Shown here: positions 8,039-15,062 of the stretch, piece after piece | Position numbering within the stretch: the stretch's first letter is position 1 | How the letters are laid out: every line of letters starts with the position of its first letter | NCBI GenBank assembly: GCA_017430135.1 | Contig: JAFRNM010000019.1 | Span: 1-64,000 of the forward strand | Source: Clostridia bacterium | GTDB taxonomy: Bacteria > Bacillota > Clostridia > TANB77 > CAG-508 | DNA: 64,000 nucleotides | Direction: 5' to 3' | The notes under the pieces: generated by a model | What the model was told of the DNA's origin: nothing | The model's input: only the letters and a program-made list of their open reading frames with translations | The model's database searches: none | Translations under genes and position numbers: made by a program

Positions 8039-9864
8039 TATCTTCCACCACCAACTAAATATGGTAATTCCCATTCTAATGCTCTAACACGAATAGCCAT
8101 ATTACTAGAACTAACTCTTAATAAGCCATATCCTCTATCTCTCTGTGAGACTATTGCTTTTTCCTCTTTATTAAAGTTAAATACTTTTGATACTTCTTCT
8201 AAGTCCTTTCCATCTAATCCAAAGAAAAATTTATAAGCAGAATTATCCAAAATAGCTTGACCATATTGTTTAATTTCTGGTGCCAAAAAGTCTACTAAAC
8301 TTTGTGTAATTGTAATAAGACCACATTCAAATTTTCTTGCTCTTTTTGTAAAATTTCTCATGAACTCAATACTTTGTGGCACTTTTTTATCTATTAATAA
8401 ATATGCTTCATCACAAACAACAAAACAGCGTTCATTTCTATCTTTAAATGCTTGGTCTTGACAATATCTTAAAATATTAAAATATTGGCATCTTTTTATA
8501 TTTTCACTTGCTCCTTGTAATGAATAAACATCTAAGCATATAAAATCAGAATCAAATTTTATAGTTGTATGTCCATTAAACAATTCTTTATAATTTCCTA
8601 TTGCTAAACCTCTTATAATTGCTCTTAATTCTTCAATTTCTTTAGGATGTTTTTCTTCTGTATCTGCTCTTATACAAAGCATTTTATATAGATCTTCCAT
8701 TATTGGAAAATCTTCTTCTTTTATATTGGATATATTTGTTTCGTAATTGATATTAAAATCTTTGTAGAGGTCTTCTAATATTTCCATTAAAAGACTTTCT
8801 TGAAGAGATGTTATCTCTGGATAATATAATTTAAAAAATGTTGATAAGAAATCTAAATGTAATGCTAAAGGAGATTTTTTTGAAGTATATTCTTCACTAT
8901 CTTCATCATCAAATGAAACTTCTGCAATTGGATTAATTTGTAGTGGATTAATTCTTCCAACATATTCGCCATATCCACCTGAACAATCAATCCACTTTCC
9001 TCCCAGTAATTTACAAAGTGGTCTATATTCGGATTCGGGATCTATAATAAAAAATTTAGTACCATTGAGCCATTCATTTAACATTATTTTTTTGGCTAAA
9101 AATGATTTACCAGAACCTGAAGAACCTTCTATTACAATATTTGAATTTGTTCTATCTTGTCCTTTGTTAAAGAATGAAATTGCAATCATTCTTCCATCTT
9201 CGTCAGTTCCTAAATAATAACCTTGTTCATCAATTAAACCTGAACCTGAAAGTGGTAATCCTCCAATAAAAGACATTAATGACATATCTTTATTTGCTGA
9301 TTTATCAATATCTTGATAAGTTGTATCAAATGGTGAACATTCCTTTAATGCCTTTTCTTGTAGAAATGCTGGAACTCTCATCTTTAATCCCATACCTGCT
9401 ATTTTATTTATAACTTGTCTATTATTATCTTGAAAACCTTGTTCTGTATCTGAACTTGATTTTAACAATATTCCAAGTCTAATATATGGAATATTATTTA
9501 TAGTAATATCTTCTATAATTTTTTCAGCGTGTTTTATTTTGTATAATGCTTGTGTTCTCAATACCTCATTTTGACTTGTATTATAAGTATTTTTATCTGT
9601 TGTCATACCTTTACTTACTCCATTTACATAGGCTTGAACATCTTCTATAGGATTTACTATGTAACAAATTGTAGTATTAGGTATTTCCTTTAAATTAGAA
9701 GCCCATCCTGGATTTACTTCTGAAGGAAAACCAGATATATAAAATAATCTTGATAATATTTCCCCCATTTGTACCCTAGATGACTTTAATTCAATTCCTT
9801 GTGGAGTAATTAATTTAAGTAGGTCAAAATTTATAGGTATTCTTTCTATATCTCTTGATTTCAT
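8038..9864 (-). CDS. virB4: VirB4-family conjugation ATPase
   Basis: A 608-residue ATPase. Walker A is GSSGSGKSFLAKK near residue 239, and Walker B is FVVCDEAYLLI near residue 477. Downstream come motifs typical of VirB4/TrsE: an ITQSLVDFL segment and a GLDGKDLEEV stretch. It powers assembly of and transport through the type IV channel at the inner face of the membrane. A GGAGG site precedes its ATG. It follows a separate TrsD-like gene, an arrangement also found in Gram-positive plasmids such as pGO1/pSK41, so this is not a broken VirB4. Confidence 0.93.
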   Translation of the reverse strand: MKSRDIERIPINFDLLKLITPQGIELKSSRVQMGEILSRLFYISGFPSEVNPGWASNLKEIPNTTICYIVNPIEDVQAYVNGVSKGMTTDKNTYNTSQNEVLRTQALYKIKHAEKIIEDITINNIPYIRLGILLKSSSDTEQGFQDNNRQVINKIAGMGLKMRVPAFLQEKALKECSPFDTTYQDIDKSANKDMSLMSFIGGLPLSGSGLIDEQGYYLGTDEDGRMIAISFFNKGQDRTNSNIVIEGSSGSGKSFLAKKIMLNEWLNGTKFFIIDPESEYRPLCKLLGGKWIDCSGGYGEYVGRINPLQINPIAEVSFDDEDSEEYTSKKSPLALHLDFLSTFFKLYYPEITSLQESLLMEILEDLYKDFNINYETNISNIKEEDFPIMEDLYKMLCIRADTEEKHPKEIEELRAIIRGLAIGNYKELFNGHTTIKFDSDFICLDVYSLQGASENIKRCQYFNILRYCQDQAFKDRNERCFVVCDEAYLLIDKKVPQSIEFMRNFTKRARKFECGLITITQSLVDFLAPEIKQYGQAILDNSAYKFFFGLDGKDLEEVSKVFNFNKEEKAIVSQRDRGYGLLRVSSSNMAIRVRALEWELPYLVGGGR

Positions 9865-9888
9865 CTTTTAAATTCCTCCTAATAATTT

Positions 9889-10509
9889 CTATACTTTTAA
9901 TTTTAAAGCTCCTTCTAAATAATTCTGATTTTCTGTATATGCAAATGAAGGATTAGTATAAGAATCAACTAATTGTATAATTTCTTTATCTTCTAAAATT
10001 CTTGTTTTATAGCCTGAATTAGTAAATTTCATAGTTAATTCGTTTAATCTTTTTAACAAACTCTGTTCTACTCCATCATCGTTCTTTTCCCAAATCATCA
10101 TATATATTTCAGATTCAAGAGCTTTTCCTGTTGTTGATAAAATTCCAAAAGATTTTGCTCTTTGATTTAATAAAGCAAATTTATTAGAATTAGTTTCTTT
10201 ATCCATTAAATAAGCTTGAAAATCTTGATTTTTCTGTAAATCAACTGGTCTATTTGTAATAAAGATTTTAAATTTTTTTAATTCTGAAGCAAGATTAGAT
10301 GTTAATGTTTTACTATGTGCAATTTTTTCATCTGGAGTCATTAGCTTACAATTTCTTGGAAATATCTTTAAATACGCAATTACTTTATTATCTATTGTAT
10401 AAAGAAAATTGTTTTGTATATCTCTGATATTTAAGAAAAGATTTGCTGAAGTTTCTTTTTTATTATTTTTTCTTTTGAATATATTAAATATTGAAAACTT
10501 AAATTTCAT
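9889..10509 (-). CDS. TrsD/TraD-like conjugation protein
   Basis: A 206-residue soluble protein placed just before virB4, as TrsD-type proteins are in Gram-positive conjugation operons. The assignment rests on position, size and a fit to the N-terminal fold that accompanies VirB4, not on a catalytic motif. The start at 10509 is chosen because GAGGAAG lies 7 bp upstream. It overlaps the PrgI stop by 11 bp. An upstream in-frame start would run far into PrgI and lacks a binding site. Confidence 0.7.
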   Translation of the reverse strand: MKFKFSIFNIFKRKNNKKETSANLFLNIRDIQNNFLYTIDNKVIAYLKIFPRNCKLMTPDEKIAHSKTLTSNLASELKKFKIFITNRPVDLQKNQDFQAYLMDKETNSNKFALLNQRAKSFGILSTTGKALESEIYMMIWEKNDDGVEQSLLKRLNELTMKFTNSGYKTRILEDKEIIQLVDSYTNPSFAYTENQNYLEGALKLKV

Positions 10510-10834
10510 TTTTTTCTTCCTCACTTTCGTTAGCAATAAATTCAAAATATCTTTGACCTTTAAAAAACTTAAAAATATTAAATATAATTCCTGCAATTGA
10601 ATTATTATTTTTATCTCGCATTACTAACACAAAAGTTGCACCTGTTACAAGTAAGAAAAATCCTATTGAAATAATATAATTATTAGTAATAGCATTTATT
10701 ATCACAGCAATAACTGCCGAAATAATTCCTGCTACTATTGTTTCAATCAATTCTCTTATTCCAACACCATTTATAACTTCCATTCTAATTTTTACATTAT
10801 TAGGTATTGAAAATTTATAATTTTCTTCATTCAT
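10499..10834 (-). CDS. PrgI-family membrane protein
   Basis: A 111-residue protein with an N-terminal soluble part (KFSIPNNVK) and two adjacent membrane helices near residues 30-48 and 52-70. Length, topology and position before virB4 match PrgI family proteins, which are VirB3-like inner membrane partners of the ATPase. The start at 10834 is chosen over 10840 because of spacing to AAGGAG. Confidence 0.85.
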   Translation of the reverse strand: MNEENYKFSIPNNVKIRMEVINGVGIRELIETIVAGIISAVIAVIINAITNNYIISIGFFLLVTGATFVLVMRDKNNNSIAGIIFNIFKFFKGQRYFEFIANESEEEKNEI

Positions 10835-10856
10835 ACTCATTTACTCCTTAAAAATA

Positions 10857-11573
10857 TTAATTAGTATATGGATTATTTTCTTCAGTAAACTCTGTATATT
10901 TATCCCATTTAGCTGCATTTTGTTCCATAAAGCTTTTGAAGTCTTCCTCATCACTTAGTTCATTTTTATTTTTATATGCTTCATTAGAGAAAATCCAGTT
11001 TCTATAATAATCTCTTGTTTCATCTGGCATCCATCCACCTGCTCTATCTACAAAAGTCCAAAATTGAGTTTCTGCAAAAGTTCCACCTGTCCATCCTTGA
11101 CAATCACTATATAATTTCCATTGGTCTAAAAATACTTCATTTCCTCCAAATAATCCACCAGATACCCTTTGTTTTACATTTTCTTTAGTTCTAACATATA
11201 CTTGATCACCATAAATAATCATTTTTCTGCCATCTTTGTCATTCATATCATTTGAAACTTCTCCGTTTGTAGATAACTTCCACCTATCTCCTTGATATTT
11301 CCTAAAGGAACCTATAGAAGTTTCTCCATTTATATTAGGATTAAAATATTTCGTAACTAAGCCAACCACCTGTGTACTTGTGATAATCAATATTAAAGCA
11401 ATTATTCCATTTCTAATTCTTTTTAAATATCTTTGGTGGTCGCTTTCATCTCCAGTAACAATTTTTACAACTGCATATACTATCATTGCAACACAACCAG
11501 AAGAAGCAAGGATTCCCATAAAATTTATTACTTGATAAACTATATTTGCATTTGAGTTAAAAACATTCTCCAT
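10857..11573 (-). CDS. VirB2-like membrane protein with long C-terminal extension
   Basis: A 238-residue protein. Residues 10-75 form two membrane helices separated by VKIVTGDESDHQRYLKRI. The same pattern (FKIVTGDEQDQQRYKKSI) is in the pilin-like protein at 13623, so the two are paralogues. Beyond residue 90 comes a roughly 150-residue soluble domain with many Trp and Tyr residues (GWTGGTFAETQFWTF) that I cannot assign. It may be a pilin or channel subunit with an external domain. Confidence 0.75.
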   Translation of the reverse strand: MENVFNSNANIVYQVINFMGILASSGCVAMIVYAVVKIVTGDESDHQRYLKRIRNGIIALILIITSTQVVGLVTKYFNPNINGETSIGSFRKYQGDRWKLSTNGEVSNDMNDKDGRKMIIYGDQVYVRTKENVKQRVSGGLFGGNEVFLDQWKLYSDCQGWTGGTFAETQFWTFVDRAGGWMPDETRDYYRNWIFSNEAYKNKNELSDEEDFKSFMEQNAAKWDKYTEFTEENNPYTN

Positions 11574-11575
11574 TT

Positions 11576-11812
11576 TTAGATTTCCTCCTCATCTTCTTCT
11601 ATTGGTCTGCTTAATCTCTCGTGCTGTTTTCTTATATAGTTATTCCAACTTATTGCTCTATTTAAAATAATTCTTTCATACATATTTTTTCTTCTTTCAT
11701 AAGCATTAATAACTTTATCTTTTGTTCTTATTAAATCTTTAAGTTTTTGATTTTCTTCCTTTAACTTTAGATTTTCATTAGTAAGATTTTTTCTTTCCAT
11801 AACGCTAAACAT
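11576..11812 (-). CDS. Short coiled-coil protein
   Basis: A 78-residue, highly charged protein with a leucine-spaced coiled coil across residues 8-45 (LKLKEENQKLKDLIRTKDK) and an acidic end (EEDEEEI). GGAGG lies 8 bp before the ATG. It is in the secretion operon between the VirB6-like and second VirB2-like genes. Its function is unknown; a scaffold or adaptor is possible. Confidence 0.65.
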   Translation of the reverse strand: MFSVMERKNLTNENLKLKEENQKLKDLIRTKDKVINAYERRKNMYERIILNRAISWNNYIRKQHERLSRPIEEDEEEI

Positions 11813-11824
11813 AATTATTACCTC

Positions 11825-12706
11825 CTATTTTCCTTTTGTTAAGTTATGCCTTATAACTGATGTTCTTGTAATAAATGAACCAGCTCCTCTTGCTCCATAA
11901 TATCCGTTTCCAGATGTAGCCATAAATTCATTTAATAATCCTGGTGTTTTATATGCCATTAATATTGTTGCTAATGCAATTACTAAATGAAATTTAGAAA
12001 GTAATGCTATTGTAAATCTCACCAGTAACAGCTGAACTACTACTGTAAAACCTACTTTTATCATCTTCTGAAAATATCCTCTAAATGCTCCTCCATCTGC
12101 ATTTAATAAACCAATACATGCAAAAGGCATACCTAACCTTAATACAAACATTTCAATTCCTCTACCTATATTTTGAAAATAAATTAATGTGCAAAAAATT
12201 CCAACTATAACATAGAAAAATAATCCTACAATATTAAGCCAAGTTGAAATACTTCCAAGACTATTTTTTACTATATCTAAATCTTTTTGAACTTCTCCAA
12301 ATGCTCCATTCATCATAGACATAAACATTTGATAAAATATTTCTACAAAAGTTTCATAAATAAAACCAAATGTAATCATTATTATTATTGCTTTTAAAAA
12401 GCCAATTAAAATTGACATTGGCGAGGTTTCAGGATCTCCATTTGACCACGCCATATAAGTTTCAAGTAACTTCTTAACAAAAAACATTATTAGTAATGCT
12501 ATTGCAAATGTGTAAATTGCTTGATATAGTCCAGTTAAGTTAAACGAACCATTATCAATAATGTCATAAAATAGTGTTTCAACAGCCATCGCATTATAAA
12601 ACATAGCTGAATAAACACTCAAAAACCAAGTCATAAGCATTTTAACAATAAATCCTAATAATGAAATTATTAAAGCTGTTACTAATGCTATTACTAATGC
12701 AACCAT
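11825..12706 (-). CDS. VirB6/TrbL-like polytopic channel protein
   Basis: A 293-residue protein with about six to seven membrane helices: residues 2-34, 60-80, 101-125, 155-180, 187-205 and 215-250. It ends in a basic tail rich in Gly, Arg and Ser. Topology, size and position in the operon fit the VirB6/TrbL family, which forms the core of the inner membrane channel. No catalytic motif is expected. Confidence 0.8.
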   Translation of the reverse strand: MVALVIALVTALIISLLGFIVKMLMTWFLSVYSAMFYNAMAVETLFYDIIDNGSFNLTGLYQAIYTFAIALLIMFFVKKLLETYMAWSNGDPETSPMSILIGFLKAIIIMITFGFIYETFVEIFYQMFMSMMNGAFGEVQKDLDIVKNSLGSISTWLNIVGLFFYVIVGIFCTLIYFQNIGRGIEMFVLRLGMPFACIGLLNADGGAFRGYFQKMIKVGFTVVVQLLLVRFTIALLSKFHLVIALATILMAYKTPGLLNEFMATSGNGYYGARGAGSFITRTSVIRHNLTKGK

Positions 12707-12719
12707 ATTTTTTCTCCTT

Positions 12720-13595
12720 TTACATTCCTAATTTAAAGCCTTCAACTGGCTCTGGATCTTCTTCCTCTTCTTCTGTTTCTTCAATTAATTCTTCTTCAGC
12801 TTCATTTACAAGATTATCTAATTCTTTTCTTAGTTCTTCTTTTTTCTCTATGTATTCAACTGTTATCTTTGACAATTCATTATTATTATTTTGTAAAGCT
12901 AAAACTCCTTCAGAACAAATAAGATTTGAACATAATTTATCAATATCTACAATTCCACCTAGTGTCTTATTTGCCATAAATTTGGCTCTTGTAAAGGTAA
13001 TTTCTTCTCCAGTTTCTACATAAGATTTAATTGCATTTTTAAGTTGTGCTTTCACTCTTGCCTCATCAATTGAATCTTTTATTCCAATAAAAATTGCTCC
13101 TGGTATTCCAAAAAACATACCAATTAAAACAGCCCTTTTAAACTCTTTCCAAAAATTCTTATTTTCAGTTAAACTTCCTCCTAAGTTTTTATTAAATTCT
13201 TTAAACAATTCATCCTCTTCCTCTTGTAAAACTTTGTTGTGCATTTCAACTAAATCATTTATTTCTGGAATATCAATTTGTATTTGCTTTCCTTCAATAT
13301 CACATTTAATAATTTCATTTAACATATCTTGTGATATTTTTTCTCCGATTTCATCATCAAGCATAATATAAGCCTTTTTCCAATGTTTTCTTATTTCTTC
13401 TTCCTCATCATTTATTTGCTCTTTAATATTTTTTCTAGCAAATTCTTCGTACTTCTTTACATCAATTCCTTTTTCTTTTGCATTTTTTAAAGCTTCTTCT
13501 AACTTTTCATTTTCTTCTTTGGATTTTTCTTTATCTTTTGTATCTGCTCCATTAGGAGCAATTACTTTAATTTCTTCTTTGTTCTCATTTTCCAT
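12720..13595 (-). CDS. Coiled-coil membrane-associated conjugation protein
   Basis: A 291-residue, very acidic protein with long helical segments and one hydrophobic stretch near residues 154-170 (VLIGMFFGIPGAIFIGI). The C-terminus is poly-Glu, then EPVEGFKLGM. No known family is recognised. It lies between the VirB2-like and VirB6-like genes, which suggests a structural part of the mating channel. Confidence 0.65.
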   Translation of the reverse strand: MENENKEEIKVIAPNGADTKDKEKSKEENEKLEEALKNAKEKGIDVKKYEEFARKNIKEQINDEEEEIRKHWKKAYIMLDDEIGEKISQDMLNEIIKCDIEGKQIQIDIPEINDLVEMHNKVLQEEEDELFKEFNKNLGGSLTENKNFWKEFKRAVLIGMFFGIPGAIFIGIKDSIDEARVKAQLKNAIKSYVETGEEITFTRAKFMANKTLGGIVDIDKLCSNLICSEGVLALQNNNNELSKITVEYIEKKEELRKELDNLVNEAEEELIEETEEEEEDPEPVEGFKLGM

Positions 13596-13622
13596 TTTTT
13601 TAAAATCCTCCTTCTTTAAAAA

Positions 13623-13988
13623 TTAGCCTTGACCAAAGTATCTAGAAATTAAGTTCACTATTGTAACTGCTACTAAACCTACAACAATACAAATTAAAAC
13701 TTTTACAATACTTTTCTTATATCTTTGTTGGTCTTGCTCATCTCCAGTTACAATTTTAAATAAAAAGAATAAACACATTGCTACACCAACAACTGGCAAA
13801 ATCCATTGTAAAGTTCCAGTAATATCACGAACCATATTGAATAATCCTTGACCTAATTTAGAGTTTTGAATTTCCCCTCCACCACTAACTTCTTGAACTA
13901 CTTCAGCTCTTGAAATATTAGGTATAGAACATAAGATTAATCCAACAATTCCTAATACTTTTAATTTGATTCTTTTAAATTTTTGCAT
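13623..13988 (-). CDS. VirB2-like pilin/channel protein
   Basis: A 121-residue protein with a signal peptide-like N-terminus (basic, then VLGIVGLILCSIPNISRA) and two further membrane helices (residues 61-80 and 98-113) flanking FKIVTGDEQDQQRY. Length and topology match the VirB2/TrbC family of pilin-like subunits. It is the first gene of the secretion operon, directly after promoter module 3. Confidence 0.8.
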   Translation of the reverse strand: MQKFKRIKLKVLGIVGLILCSIPNISRAEVVQEVSGGGEIQNSKLGQGLFNMVRDITGTLQWILPVVGVAMCLFFLFKIVTGDEQDQQRYKKSIVKVLICIVVGLVAVTIVNLISRYFGQG

Positions 13989-14015
13989 TGTAATCTTCTC
14001 CTTTTCCTAAAAATT

Positions 14016-14046
14016 AAAAAGTCCAGAGATTTTTCTCTGAACTTTT
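14016..14046 (-). terminator. Leader terminator/attenuator, module 3
   Basis: On the minus strand an AAAAGTTCAGAGA/TCTCTGGACTTTTT hairpin is followed by AATTTTTA. It sits 28 bp before the first secretion gene. Confidence 0.75.
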
Positions 14047-14058
14047 ATATTATTAAAA

Positions 14059-14110
14059 TACATTATTTTATATTAAAAGTAAATGTCAGTTTTTGCACAG
14101 ATTTTGTTTA
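14059..14110 (-). promoter_or_regulatory. Conserved promoter module 3
   Basis: The conserved block at 14076-14107 has CTGACA (14089-14084) and TAATGT at -10 spacing on the minus strand. It drives the whole type IV secretion operon 13988-6790. Confidence 0.72.
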
Positions 14111-14183
14111 TTTTTTTATTGATTTATAATTTCTTTATGCTATAATAATTTAAGAAATTTCGACAAAATATGAGGTGTGATTT

Positions 14184-14720
14184 ATGGGAGATATTAATGT
14201 TTTTACTGGACCAATGAAATGTGGTAAAACTCAAAAAATGCTTAATGAATTAGATAGACAACTAATTGCTGGAAAAGAAATTAAAGTTTTTAAACCTGGT
14301 ATTGATAATAGATTTGGGGATAATATTATTCAAACCCGTTCTGGAAAAAAGGTTGATGCTATTAATATAAATTCTATAAATGAACTAGAAAATTATAATG
14401 CTGACATTTATTTTATAGATGAATTTCAATTTTTAAATGGAGAAGTAGATACGATTGAAAAAATGGCTACAAGTGGGAAAAAATTTTTCATTTCTGGTCT
14501 AAATCTAACGGCTGAAAAAAAGCCTTTTGGCAAAATGGGAGATTTAATGTGTATGGCTGACAATGTTCAAATGATGACATCTATTTGTGAAATTTGTAAA
14601 AATGAAAATGCAATTTTTTCATACTTTAAAGGTCAAAAAAATAGTGATGTTTATATAGGAGATTCAGAATATATTCCTGTTTGTAGAAATTGTTATAATA
14701 AATTAAACAGTCAAAAATAA
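14184..14720 (+). CDS. tdk: Thymidine kinase
   Basis: A 178-residue type II thymidine kinase. The P-loop GPMKCGKT is at residues 9-16, the catalytic/lid motif is IDEFQF near residue 88, and a C-terminal zinc ribbon has CEIC and CRNC pairs. It phosphorylates thymidine to dTMP in the salvage pathway. A GAGGTG site precedes the ATG. It is the only plus-strand gene inside the conjugation region and is closed by its own terminator. That makes it a cargo insertion between two transfer operons. Confidence 0.93.
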   Translation: MGDINVFTGPMKCGKTQKMLNELDRQLIAGKEIKVFKPGIDNRFGDNIIQTRSGKKVDAININSINELENYNADIYFIDEFQFLNGEVDTIEKMATSGKKFFISGLNLTAEKKPFGKMGDLMCMADNVQMMTSICEICKNENAIFSYFKGQKNSDVYIGDSEYIPVCRNCYNKLNSQK

Positions 14721-14743
14721 AAATGCCTTAATTGGCATTTTTT
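14717..14743. terminator. Bidirectional terminator between tdk and the 14742 gene
   Basis: The stem AAATGCC/GGCATTT around a TTAATT loop has A/T runs on both sides. It serves the convergent tdk gene and the minus-strand gene at 14742. Confidence 0.8.
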
Positions 14744-15002
14744 ATACTTTAAATTCTTCTTTATAACATTCTACTATTATTTCATTTTTTTCATCTTCAG
14801 TTAATTCTCTTTTTACATCATTAATTTTATTTTCTATTCTTTCAACTACTGTTTCCATTGTTTTATCTAATTTTTCTGTTGAAAAAACTTTTTGATTTAC
14901 TTTTATTGTTTTTTCGATTTTTTCTTCTCTTCTTACCATATAATAAATTGCTACAGCAAGTCCAAATATTACTCCAAGAAATAAATATATATATTTATCC
15001 AT
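14742..15002 (-). CDS. Small membrane-anchored helical protein
   Basis: An 86-residue protein with one N-terminal membrane helix (IYLFLGVIFGLAVAIYYMV) and a charged helical cytoplasmic part. AGGAG lies 9 bp before the ATG. It follows the coupling protein gene in the same operon. Its function is not recognised. Confidence 0.65.
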   Translation of the reverse strand: MDKYIYLFLGVIFGLAVAIYYMVRREEKIEKTIKVNQKVFSTEKLDKTMETVVERIENKINDVKRELTEDEKNEIIVECYKEEFKV

Positions 15003-15062
15003 GTATTCTCTCTCCTTCTACAGCAACCATTATAACACATATATAGCATATTTTCAAGATTT

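Noticed and set aside
8038..10509. VirB4 looks split into two genes (10509-9889 and 9864-8038)
   Set aside because: Both genes have their own ribosome binding site, and the 608-residue part contains the full ATPase domain. Separate TrsD and TrsE/VirB4 genes are normal in Gram-positive conjugation operons, and no CGG or frameshift signature is present.
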